Position numbers and translations under genes: made by a program
The notes under the pieces: model-generated
What the model was told of the DNA's origin: nothing
Database searches by the model: none
What the model saw: only the letters and a program-made list of their open reading frames with translations
Source: Dreissena polymorpha
Lineage: Eukaryota > Mollusca > Bivalvia > Myida > Dreissenidae
NCBI RefSeq assembly: GCF_020536995.1
Contig: NC_068356.1
Location: 22,301,809-22,365,808 of the forward strand
Length of the DNA stretch: 64,000 nt
Direction of reading: 5' to 3'
Part shown: positions 11,901-23,927 of the stretch, one piece after another
How the letters are laid out: every line of letters starts with the position of its first letter
Numbering within the stretch: the stretch's first letter is position 1

Positions 11901-12708
11901 GGTACTTGTTAGGACATAAATGTAACGGTATTGGTGTAATTGGTGTAAAAGCATTCGACCATTGAATTAGATCAATCGTGTCGTAAATAAGTTTCAATCT
12001 GCCAATAGACATTGGTATCATGTTTTCAATTTTAAATCGAAATAGTAAACCAACTTATTGTAAAAAAGGTTACTGTATTACTGTATTCATTCTGTTCCCA
12101 AAAAGGGTCTCTTACTTATTATTTTCATAACATTTTACCTGGACAATGTTACTGTATACCTGGACAATGTTACTGTATACCTGGACAATGTTACTGTATA
12201 TATGTACTATTTAGAATACAATATAAAAGATCAACTGTTAGTAGCGTCCGTTGCTTGTTAGCACGACTTCGTTTGTAATTTACCTGTTTAAATTCACTGT
12301 ATTTATATTGTACCACATATTGTAAAGACTTATGCTTGTATTTGGAAATCGTAACTAAGTCGTACTTTCAGGGAAAATGTTAGTAATATATTGAGAGTTA
12401 GCACACCTACGGAATGGATACTGGAGAAAAGCATAAAACGCATTGTTCAAACAAATTAAGAATTGTATCAAACGCATGGTTACATGTTTGTTTAGTTTTC
12501 TAGTTAGACTTATGCCAGTACTTAAAGCAAGTATAAATATTAAAATGTTACTAACAGGCTTGGTATGTTATGTTTATTAATATGTTTGTAATTTCTCACT
12601 CAAAAAATCTCAATTAAAACTATAATTTATAATTTATTATAATAACAGTAAAAAAATTTACTTACCGAAGAATGCAAATATGTCCCTTATCCAGCTAAGT
12701 AGAAACAT
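8964..12708 (-). CDS. SAR1-type small GTPase, diverged, six exons
   Basis: Coding exons on the minus strand are 12666-12708, 11762-11878, 11352-11417, 10893-10996, 10465-10596 and 8964-9080. All junctions are GT-AG, and the phases 1,1,1,0,0 give 192 residues (SAR1 is usually about 198). SAR1 is the GTPase that starts COPII coat assembly on the endoplasmic reticulum. The hydrophobic N-terminus [15 protein letters not shown] resembles the SAR1 membrane helix but is shorter. The P-loop is GLDNAGKS (26-33), switch I has Thr50, switch II has DLGGH (69-73, catalytic His), and the guanine site is NKID (128-131). The C-terminus [14 protein letters not shown] is SAR1-specific. DLGGH rather than DVGGQ excludes ARF. 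Divergence is high elsewhere (for example TLQTRCKQL in the switch I region), so this is probably a lineage-specific paralogue, intact at every codon. Confidence 0.93.
9470..10442. repeat. 28-bp minisatellite, about 35 units, in SAR1-like intron 5
   Basis: The unit is CACTAGATCATCTAGGCCAG followed by TTCCCTAC or TGCCCTAC. Each contains the near-palindrome CTAGATCATCTAG. Units differ mostly at TTCCC versus TGCCC and by single bases. The array ends about 22 bp from the splice donor of exon 5 (10464-10463), so it begins almost at the start of that intron as transcribed. Units abut without unique spacers, so this is not a CRISPR array. Confidence 0.95.
12137..12199. repeat. 21-bp tandem repeat, three copies
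   Basis: ACCTGGACAATGTTACTGTAT is repeated three times head to tail within intron 1 of the SAR1-like gene. The copies are essentially identical, which suggests a recent expansion. Confidence 0.85.
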
Positions 12709-13172
12709 GTTCGTACTAACGTTTTATCAGTCTACGTGTATTACTTTTTAGTTGATCTTTATATATTTATATAAATGAACGTGAATCGTCATTACTAAAA
12801 ACGTATTACCTCCAATTACATAGTAATTGCGCTTAAGGTATTTTACACGTATACCAAAACACGTGGAGTAATATTATACTTAAAATAAGAGAATACGAGT
12901 TATCTCCCTTGAAAGTATTTATGGCTATGACTTACACGATAATTTTATTTTAAGTATTTCTTTAGTCTATTCATGTTCATGTGTGATACATTGAATTTGT
13001 ATAGATACATGGATAGATTGAGGCTAAATGTTCCAAATTGCATAAGTTTGATTTTTACACAGACGTGTATTGTTGCAAACAGACAGTAGATGTAAAGCAT
13101 ATGTAAATCTATAATATATAAGGTAATATTTACTCCCCCCTCCCCCGAATGGCAGTCCCTTATATGTAAATT

Positions 13173-13174
<2 letters not shown>

Positions 13175-13228
<54 letters not shown>
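13175..13228. repeat. (TA)n microsatellite
   Basis: An uninterrupted TA dinucleotide run of roughly 27 units. Confidence 0.97.
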
Positions 13229-13229
<1 letters not shown>

Positions 13230-13299
13230 CTGGCTGCTATTACTTAGAAATTTGATTGCAAATCAATAACGGTATGTCTGCCGTCAACACTAGCCCGTA

Positions 13300-13900
13300 T
13301 ACGTATGTATATTACACTGGGTTACAACGTTCTCGAGATATTGTGTTGCAGCGGTTTTCAGGTTTCAAACCCCTGCGACCTTGATCTTTGAAAAGCCCAC
13401 GTTACCATCATACAAATGAAGATAACAGAGTGTTAAACCTTTTTAGATATTGTGAGGAAACGATTTTTTCATAATATAAGCTCCTTGTGACCTTGACTGT
13501 TGACCGTTTAATCCATACATAAGTATGTTCCTTTCCATGATAACCATTACATAACTAAACAACAATATGCAAACGAGTTTCCACCTCGTGCCATCTCCAA
13601 AGTGCCCCTGTTTAGAAGCCGACCAAACGGATAAACACATCCTAAAGGTACTAAAGGACCACTATTCCTAAAGGGAAAGTTAATGAACGGATCCTGTGAG
13701 CATGAAGAGAAGACAGATGGGAGTCCCAACAGATGACCAACCCTTTCATCTCTGCTTCCGGGCGACCAAGAACAAGATCATAATACTTACATGGGTCGTA
13801 TGTCAAAAAACTCTCGATATATCTTTCGGCAACGAAATTGTATATGGACAGACAGATCGTGCGACCGATCGACATTCGGGTGCAAAACTTCTTTACCGTG
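13300..13900 (-). repeat. Decayed dispersed repeat, AAGGTCA / GTCYGTC type
   Basis: Read on the minus strand it contains a CTGTCTGTCC run and then, further along, CAAGGTCACAAGG and CAAGGTCGCAGGGG with CAATATCTCGAGA phrases. These are typical of the other dispersed repeats in the window. Ends are not clear and the copy is old. A 105-residue minus-strand frame over it is not considered a gene. Confidence 0.4.
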
Positions 13901-13959
13901 GGACAAGAGGCATTATTGGGTAGAAATGCCGGTACACGTACATCGGTAAGATGTGATTT

Positions 13960-14735
13960 TTTCGGCATAGCTGTTAAACCCAGCTTTTCCCCTTAGCTGA
14001 AATTTGTATGCGACAAATCAATTTGAATATAAAATTTCCAGTCGGTAGGCCTGAAACTTTTCGAAGTAGAAAACGTTCAATCTATAAACAGTTTCACATT
14101 TACATTAAGATGTTTTTCAATCGACTTTCTATTTTTAGGAAGTATAGGGTATGAAAAGGGATACAACAGTGAGTTTAGCAAAGATGTTAACGACGTGTTC
14201 AGCAAGAAACAATTTTATCTCTTATGATAAGGCTTCAGAGATAGAGGAGTTAATTCCTCACTCAACTCTCGACATCAATGTAGTTTGCGTGTGCCCCATT
14301 ATATTAAGAATATTGCCAGCGCCAGAGCGTTTGTACTTAAAGGATGTGTTTATTAATTACTACGATAATTCCTTCTGTGCACTTATATATTTAAGATTAT
14401 TTAAGTATTCTTGTTCAATAATCTGATATACGCTTTGACGGAAATATTTTAAATTGTTTGCGATATTGGGCGTTAAAAATGTAAATGTATAAGGCTTTAA
14501 ACAAGCCGTTGTTCCAGTAATGGTATCGTTACCTCACTTTTAAACATTGCATTCAAACCTGCAAGGTTTCAAGGTCAGTTCGCGGTCAATAAGAGAAATC
14601 GCTATATAAACGCTATCGTGTTAACTATGTGAACTTGAATTATATTTTGATCACAAAGATATTAAATGAGGATATTCGGCGAAATTATTAAAGTTTGTCA
14701 ATCATAGATTTTTAATGTGCTTTCAACTGTTTAAA
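13960..14735 (+). repeat. Dispersed segment, copy A, upstream of the receptor gene
   Basis: The segment starts near TTTTCGGCATAGCTGTTAAA and ends near TAATGTGCTTTCAAC. It aligns along its length to 35660-36390 on the same strand, with many substitutions and small indels; a well-conserved piece is CCAGAGCGTTTGTACTTAAA. No coding potential is shared between copies. It could be an old transposon of unknown type or a segmental duplication. Confidence 0.65.
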
Positions 14736-15616
14736 ACAATTTTTCCGACGATTTTCAACTAGTGCATAAAAGAAAGATTCATATGCGGCTTATGGCAATA
14801 TGAAAAACATCGGAAATACTTAATTTAATAAGCCTGTGTTATTGACAAAAAATCGATGTGTAATGAAAATATATGCCCGGTTATGCTGCACGCAATGTGA
14901 AATTTTGGCACCAATTTCAGGCGTATTCAATAATGTATTTTTAAATCTTAAGATAATCTGCACAAACTGCAAGAAAAACTGTCTTTTATGCACTTTTTTG
15001 CAAACATATTTGAATTACTTCAGATATTTGCAAAAATATATATCTTCGCGGTGTGTTTTCATTATGACCAGCCCATGTGTAAACCCCTGAGAACCCCGTT
15101 GATCCTGCACCCCTGGTGTTAAAGAAATAACATTTTGAGCACAAGAAGAACAACTCTGGAAAACTGTTGACGATGCTTTCGTGGGTAGTGTTTCTTTGTT
15201 TACTACATGGCATTTCAATATTATTGTTTATGTTTAATTATTAATTGATAATGCTTTTAAATGATTTACTTAATATGTAAACGATATCGCTTAAGGCTGC
15301 ACGATTTGTTTAATTGTTCATGACGCTGACACGAATAATGACGAATTTAAAAACCAATAGTACAATTTGTAACCTTTTACCTCATGCAAATATTACGACT
15401 TAAAAATATTTTAGAGCGGATTATAAGGAACAAGAAGTTGACTACAGAAGTAATTTTGAAAGAAAATGAATAAAATAATCGTTTAAATCATGGAACGTGT
15501 GTATTTGTTCTTGTGCGATAAAAGAAAACAATATAGTTTATTTTAATGTTGACCGAATTTAATAATTTAATACTTAATTGGAAGTTTACCAAAAGTCAAA
15601 AAAGAAGGTGACAGTC

Positions 15617-15670
15617 ACATATGATACATTTCAGAAGTTTATGTTGAAGTAAATCTGATGTATCATATGT
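15617..15670. repeat. 13-bp perfect inverted repeat near the receptor start
   Basis: ACATATGATACAT and its inverse ATGTATCATATGT are separated by about 28 bases, and CAG/CTG pairing continues inward. The second arm ends about 45 bases before the proposed start codon at 15713, so it would fall in the 5' UTR or core promoter. Confidence 0.5.
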
Positions 15671-15712
15671 AAACAAAAGTGACCCAATTAATAAATCATG
15701 TGCTAAAGAGAC

Positions 15713-15752
15713 ATGGATATATGGGGATTTATTATTCTTGTTTATGCATCAG
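15713..15752 (+). CDS. Receptor exon 1: signal peptide
   Basis: It encodes [13 protein letters not shown] plus the first base of Gly14, then donor GTATGA. With exon 2 this gives a short signal peptide with a likely cleavage after ...GLA. It was chosen because it is the upstream ATG that yields a hydrophobic leader and a phase-1 donor matching exon 2. A different 5' exon is possible, since transcript evidence is absent. Confidence 0.65.
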
Positions 15753-18700
15753 GTATGAACGATTTTGGACATAAGTTGCCCCCTCTTTATGATATCAATT
15801 GGCAATTCTTAGTAAAGTCTTTATAAATGAAAGGGGGAAAATGTTGACAGCTCTGATGTGTGTGCTTCAAATTCTATTTAAAGGTCCTTCCATGCAATTC
15901 TTCCTTCCACGGGACCAGTTAGTTTTTATGTTTAACAGGCGTTATAAATTACGTTATGTTCACAAAATCATTGTACGTGAAATTCTTCTGTCACAGAAAG
16001 TCAGACTAATCTGGTTTCTGGTGATTTTTTGTAAATTTCTTTATTAAATCCATGTATTTTTTTAGTCGAACTTTTTTTTGCCCCCTAATCAAATGATCAG
16101 GGGGCATATTGTTTTTGGCCTGTCTGTCTGTCCAGGGCTTAACACTAAGCCACATCCGAACACTATTCACTGCCTGTACCTAGGTCCGGGCTAGCCAATG
16201 TCCCAGTAACATGCCCGACCGGTCGTGTGTATTTTGGGCGGGATGATGTGTTCTATATCAATAAACTGCGTTTTAAATAAGCTTTTGAAAGATGCAAAAA
16301 TCTTAATACAGTATGATCAGATGACAAATAAATCCCAGATTGAAGTCGAAGACTACAAACAGATCGTAACTCGAGATAGATTTGGAACCCCCTGATTGCA
16401 ATCAATAAGAGGCCGACAATTCAGAAAATTCCCGGCAGTTTTCCTGGTAAAACACGTCAGTACCTATTTTTAAACGGAATTCCGATAGATACGGTTTTGA
16501 TTGGTTTCCTCGAAGTGACATGTTTTCTCGATAAAAATACGTTTTAAACTAAAAGCCGGGATCGCCCAGGATTGTCCGGGATCGATAAAGGTATAAAACT
16601 CGACATTAACACAAAGTTAATATAAAATTATTATTTATTTATCAATTTTAAATAATTTTTATTTGTTTGATCGATTAGAAGTGTTTTGACAATCTTATTT
16701 ACGCAATTCAATTAGCAAAACTAATATTAATGGTCGATCCCTGCTTTTAGTAGAGAGTTAACCTTGTACAATTGTTACTACTACCGTAACACGTTATTTG
16801 TTATTTTGCGACACTTAAGATTCACTTACCGTTTGTTTCTGACAGCAACCGCGGTAATCTATGTAAAAAGGTTTTAACGTTCATGTCGTTGTTTAAGTTT
16901 GGCTTTACGGGTGGGGATGGGTGTTACTCGGATAAGAAAAGAAAAGGGGAGGAGGAAAGTAAGAGAAAGTACGAGGAAAAAACCCAAGGAAATTTCTCCC
17001 GAAATGGTGTGAAGATTACAAATAGATGTCTTAAGTAGATGAATATTGAATTCATTAGCATTAGTAAGGCAAGCTAATAAAGAATGATTAAATCATAATT
17101 GCGCATCTCCACGCACAAGAAAATACAAGTTAAATGATAAATATAAAGGTTTTGATAATAATTGGTCGGAGCACATGAAAGATTGGTCTGGGCTAGTAGG
17201 TTCTGCATTTACTAGCCTGAATGGGCTAGTTGAAAAAAAAGTTAGTGTTAAGTCCTGCTGTCATTATGACTATGTCATTCGTTTTTTTTTGTCCCAAAAC
17301 TTTAACCTTGGTTAAAGTTTTGAGATAACTTTTGCAATATTGAAGATAGCAACTTGATATTTGGCATGCATGTGTATCTCATGAAGCTGCACATTTTGAG
17401 TGGTGAAAGGTCAAGGTCATCCTTCAAGGTCAAAAGTAAAAAAATACAATCCAAGGGAAGTAATAAGCTTAAAAAGGGAGATAATTTCTAATCCTGCCAA
17501 ATGATATATTGAAATATTATTTAAAAGCGGCGCAATAGAGGGCATTGTGTTTCTGACAAACACATCTCTTGTACATTAAGGTTTTTAACAAAATCTAAAC
17601 GTTCGCCATCAAATATTTGCAAATTAATTTAATTTCAAAATTTTCACTCTGTGCTAGCTATTTCAGAGGGGCAGCAGGCAAGACACAAAAGGGAGCATCC
17701 CTGTAGCACCAGCATATTTTTTATAATTGAGTGTTTTTCTGTTATTATATGAAGCTAGAATTAAAACGGGCTTTGTTTGAAACCAATATTTATAAAGATT
17801 CCCAATCATCCACAGATAGGTATATTATATGCATATTTAGTTCTGTCAGTTTTAGTTTTGGGCGGTATTCAACAGATTTTTGTATATTAATAATATAATG
17901 GTGGTAAGTTAACCTTCTCATACTTTTCATAGGTTGGCTTGACAATAAGTACTCATAATTATGCAAGTAACTGGCAACTGCTCCGCTTATGCTTACGTGT
18001 ATGTGTCAGAGCTGGGAATCAAACTGCGGTAATGATCTTTACATGTGTAGTCCATCATACTATAGACTGAGCTAGCGAGCCAGTCTTTCCTGTATCACAT
18101 ATGTTTATATATAACATAAACAATGTTATATATTGTAGGTTTTTGATTTTCCCAATATGGGTAATATAATTCAGCACACTCTGCTATAAGCCTTTACTTC
18201 TATGTTTTGAATATGGCAGTCACAGATTTGCTTTTAATATACATGTTGGCAGGGTTATTACATAATACATTTCTTAATTCTTTGATCCTGGCTTGCTTGG
18301 CAAAATTTCTCATTTTGATGACTGCTACGAGGAGGTAAATGTAATCATATAGTGACAACGTAACGTAAGTGTTCAAATTAACAAAATAGTTCATCATTAA
18401 ATACTAAAGAAAGTGTTACACAAATGATTATCATTTAGCTAGTGCTACATGTACTTTTATTTTAATATATACATTTGTAATTTGAATGAAAGGAGGAAAC
18501 AATAAGCATGAGGAAATGCTTTAGGGGAAAACTGCATGACTCAAAGCAATATTTTTTCCCAAATTATAATTTACTTTTTGTAATGACCCCTAATAATATT
18601 TTTTTATCCAGGTCTAGCAACTTCTGTACAAGAGTTTCCGACGATCCACAATCGCTCTGCCTGTGACAGTCCTAGAAGTTGTCAGACCAGCTCTTACTCA

Positions 18701-21700
18701 ATTGAGTGCCCAGTAGATGAGTTTATTGCCTTACAAAAGATCAGTTATGGTGCCAAACCTTACACGCCTAACTGCCCAAACAACAACATATGTACGAATC
18801 GCCAGCATTGCTGTCGCTACGAAACTGGCGACTGTCTTATTTCTCTAAATGACACTGAGTTAGCGCCAGTCTACAAAGACTGTTCTCATACGCCACAGTG
18901 TGGATGGCTGTTTGCAAGCTCTATTCCTCTGCAGCGAGAATGCAAGATCAGGGATCGATCCAACTACATCTGGGCTGAATTCCAGTGTATAAGCAGTAAG
19001 TTTTGATAGCAATTTACGATAAAATGTCTAACAAGGTTTGCATTGTAGTTATGCAGACTGTCATTAGAGTTACCAGTATTTTCTCCCAAGGAACTATTTG
19101 CAGTACACAAACTTTCACATAATGTTATTCTTAGGGGTATGACATGGCTGTGAGAATTTTCCTTTGAAAAGCCCATAAACATTTAAAATCAATGATGTTT
19201 CCTTATAGCATCAGCCAAAAGTTCAACGCTAGATGTGGTCTGGTAACATGTAGATTTTGCTCTTTACAAAATGCTCGTTTTTATTTTTGTGTATCACAAT
19301 ATATTCCATGTGAATTTCCGGCTATTATATCCGACCATCTACGAGCGAACGCAAGATGGGTTTTTGGCAGCTTCTGAAGCATGATGTAGTTCTCATGAAT
19401 ATGCATTTCTTCCAACGCTTCCCAAAAGTTAAAAACCAGAGTATTTATGTTGATTTAAAAGATAAAACCATGAATTAAAAAAAAAAGAAAAAAAAAAGAG
19501 GATATCCCATATTTGGCTGAAGCAATTTGCTGCTATATACTATTAAGCTGCTATATACTATAAAATCCTGTAGTCCTATGTTACAAAATTATAAAAAAAC
19601 GAAATATTTCATGGAAATTTTTTATTGGAAATAAACTTTGTTGTATGAAATTGTTGACAACTTATGACAATTTAAAATCTCTTAAATGCAGTAAATGCAT
19701 TTGTCCACAAAATGACACTGAACAAATGAGGCTCTGTTTTAAACAATAATGTAATATTATTTAAGAAGAAAGTAGACATTGTTTACATTATAATGAAAAA
19801 CCTGTTTTTGTGTTTTCATTTCATTGTAATGGTGCACAATTTTAAGATTCTCATCACACCCACATCACCTGACATTATTTTGACATTGATGTAATTTTGA
19901 TCTAAGACTTATTCATACCATGCTGGGTATGCGGATACATTGTACTTTGATAACAGATGGCACTTCGATAGCAGATAACAACAAAAGCCACGCGCAAGAG
20001 GTAAGTTCCTCTGTTTTTATGCTCCCGGTAGGTTGGCATATAGCAGTTGAACTGTCCGTCAGTCAGTATGTCAGTCTGTCCGTCCGTCCAAAAAAACTTT
20101 AACATTAGCCATAACTTTTTAAATATTGAAGATAGCACCTTGATATTTGGCATGCATGTGTATCTCTTGGAGCTGCACATTTTGAGTGGTAAAATTTCAA
20201 GGTGAACATCATACTTCAAGGTCTAGGGTTGAAAAAACAAAGTCAATGGAAGTAATAAGCTTTAAATGGACATAGTTATCTGACCTGCCCACATATACAT
20301 TTTTTGTTAAATAAATCAAAGTGGCGCAGTAGGCGGCATTGTGTTTCTGACAAACACATTGTGGTAAAAGGTCAAGGTCATCCTTTACGGTCTACGGTAA
20401 AAAATACAGATTTAAGGGAAGTAATAAGCTTTAAAAAGGGAGAAAATTATTCAATATTGAACATGGTCACTTTATATATTTGGCATTTATGTGTATCTCA
20501 TGGAGCTGCACATTTTGAGTGGTGAATCTACTGTCACGGTAGTGGCTTTTAATTATTTGCTACTAAAAATAGAGATTTGTTACAGACACATAGGCCACGC
20601 CCACCCAAAATTGCCTTTTACTATTATTTCTTCATTTCTACACCGATTCACTTCAAATTGATACTGAACCTCTCTTATGACAATAAGGTCAATCTCAGCT
20701 ATGCATGGCCCCATTACATGCACCAACCCACATAAGCCATGCCCACCCACAATTGCCTTTTCTATAATTTCTTCATTTCTACACCGATTCACTTCAAATT
20801 GATACTGAACCTCTCTTATGACAATACAGTTAATCTCAACTATGCATGGCCCCTTTATCAACCCTGGGGCCCCCCGCCCACTTAGGCCATGCCCACCAAA
20901 AATTGCCTTTTACTATAATTTCTTCATTTCTACACCAATTCACTTCAAATTGATACTGAACCTCTTTTATGACAATACAGTCAATCTCAACTATGCATGG
21001 CGCCATTACCAACCCTGGGGCACCCCGCCCACATAGGCCACGCCCACCCAAAATTGTCTTTTACTATAATTTCTTCATTTCTACACCAATTTACTTCAAA
21101 TTGATACTGAACCTCTCTTATGACAATACAGTTAATCTCAACTATGCATGGCCCCATTACTAACACTGGGGTGCCCCGCCCACATAGGCCACGCCCACCC
21201 AAAATTGCCTTTTACTATAATTTCTTCATTTCTACACCGATTCACTTCAAATTGATACTGAACCTCTTTTATGACAATACAGTCAATCTCAACTATGCAT
21301 CGGGCCATTATCAACCCTGGGGCGCCCCGCCCACATAGGCCATGCCCACCCAAAATTGCCTTTTACTATAATTTCTTTATTTATACACCGATTTACTTCA
21401 AATTGATACTGAACATCTCTTATGACAATACGGTCAATCTCAGCTATGCATGGCCCCATTACCAACCCTGGGGCGCCACGCCCACCCAAAATTGCCTTTT
21501 AATATAATTTCTTCATTTCTACACCGATTCACTTCAAATTGATACTGAACCTCTTTTATGACAATGAAGTCAATCTCAACTATGCATCGGGCCATTATCA
21601 ACCCTGGGGCGCCCCGCCCACATAGGCCATGCCCACCCAAAATTGCCTTTTACTATAATTTCTTCATTTATACACCGATTTACTTCAAATTGATACTGAA

Positions 21701-23847
21701 CATCTCTTATGACAATACGGTCAATCTCAGCTATGCATGGCCCCATTACCAACCCTGGGGCGCCACGCCCACCCAAAATTGCCTTTTAATATAATTTCTT
21801 CATTTCTACACAGATTCACTTCAAATTCATACTGAACCTCTCTTATGACTATACAGTTAATCTCAACTATGCATGGTCCCATTACCAACCCTGGGGCGCC
21901 CTGCCCACATAGGCCACGCCCACCCAAAATTGCCTTTAACTTTAATTTCTTCATTTCTACACAGATTCACTTCAAATTGATACTGAACCTCTTTTATGAC
22001 AATACAGGCAATCTCAACTATGCATGGCACCATTACCAACCCTGGGGCGCCCCGCCCACATAGGCCACGCCCACCCAAAATTGCCTTTTACTATAATTTC
22101 TTCATTTCTACACAGATTTACTTCAAATTGATACTGAACATCTCTTATGACAATACGGTCAATCTCAGCTATGCATGGCCCCAATACCAACCCTGGGGCG
22201 CCACGCCCACCCAAACTTGCCTTTTTCTATAATTTCTTCATTTCTACACGGATTCACTTCAAATTGATACTGAACCTCTCTTATGACAATACAGTAAATC
22301 TCAACTATGCATGGCCCCATAACCAACCCTGGGGTGCCCCGCCCACATAGGCCACGCCCACCCAAAATTGCCTTTTACTATAATTTCTTCATTTCTACAC
22401 GGATTCACTTCAAATTGATATTGAACCTCTTTTATGACAATACAGGCAATCTCAACTATGCATGGCGCCATTACCAACCATGGGGCGCCTGCCCACATAC
22501 ATAGGCCACGCCCACCCAAAATTGCCTTTTACTATAATTTCTTCATTTCTACACCGATTTACTTCAAATTGATACTGAACATCTCTTGTGACAATACGGT
22601 CAATCTCAACTATGTTTGGCCCCATTACCAACCCTGGGGCGCCCCGCCCGTAATAGGCCACACCCACCCAAAATCGCTTTTACTATAATTTTTTCATTTC
22701 TCCACAGATTCACTTCTTATTAATACTGAACTTCTCTTATGACATTACGGTCAATCTCAACTATGCATGGCCCCATTACCAACCCTGGGGCACCCCTTGG
22801 TCAAACATGTGGCGTGGGGATACGCGTCAGCCTCTGCCGCGCCATTTCTAGTATTCAATGAAATATCAACGAAGATTGAGCATGTTTTAATAGGTGGTAT
22901 TCATGAAGTTGCGGATACTTTGATTCCCGATATAGGGCACTTTGGATAACAGATGCTTTCAACAAATTGGCACTCTGATAACCGAGTTTTATCTTCTACA
23001 TGAAATGCATTTATGTATATAATAGCTATTTTTGAAGTACCAAACAATATGCATTGTCTAGCGCGACACAGTGGGAATCTATGCATAACCTAATTACATA
23101 CACATGTGAAATATAACCAATGGCGTTGTTCGTTTTCAAAAATCTTTTTACTATTAACTTATATAATTAATATTGTAAGTGCAAATTTAAAAAAAGATTC
23201 AAATGCTAAATTCTGCTTATATAATTATGTCACGTATATCCAAGTTTGCAGAATGTTTTGTGTTTATATTAATAACAACGACGGGTATGCACAACTTTGA
23301 CACCATGCACTATCGTGTGATTAAATCGACTGCCTGTACCATTATTGCTATTTTTTATTTCCTGGCATTGAGCCAAAAAGATCTTACATTGCTGCTGAAA
23401 TTTAGCTCTTATCATTTTTAGCAAAGTGATGTTTCGTGACACGCTATCTAGTACATAAGTAAATGGCCTTAGTACCTTCATGAGGACATAAATATACATG
23501 CTTAAGATCAGCCGTTTCGCTACAAAGAATGTGATTTAAAATTACATAGTACATGAGGTTAAACAATTTTAAATTTACATCTTCAATATGTCTGATGAGT
23601 CTCATTTTAAATGTGATTTAAAATTATTTAAGCTCGTGATCTATGCGAAGATCCAGCTGTTGGGTGACTCGAAAACTGGAAAATTTATGGTCATATAGAC
23701 TGTTCTCATTAGGCATATCGAATTAGTTTCACGCGTGTCTATCATATTTATACGAAATCATTATCATATTCCAAAGGGATAAGAACATGTTTCGGTAATT
23801 CATTTTTAATTTACGTCAGTACATACATTTTTTATTAATTGCCTGCT

Positions 23848-23927
<80 letters not shown>

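Larger units (their letters stand above)
12709..15712. other. Divergent intergenic region between SAR1-like and receptor genes
   Basis: The two genes start back to back, so this 3.0-kb stretch should hold both promoters. On the minus strand a TTTATATAAATATAAAG stretch lies roughly 50-70 bases upstream of the SAR1-like start and could serve as a TATA-like element. The region also holds a (TA)n tract (13175-13228), a decayed dispersed repeat (13300-13900) and a segment duplicated at 35660. No further coding exon was recognised. Confidence 0.45.

Noticed and set aside
13651-13968. 105-residue minus-strand reading frame
   Set aside because: It overlaps a decayed dispersed repeat and shows no family motif or supported splice sites.
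20580-22690. Many similar 65-80-residue frames on both strands
   Set aside because: They are produced by the 151-bp satellite and recur once per monomer in both directions, with no gene-like features.
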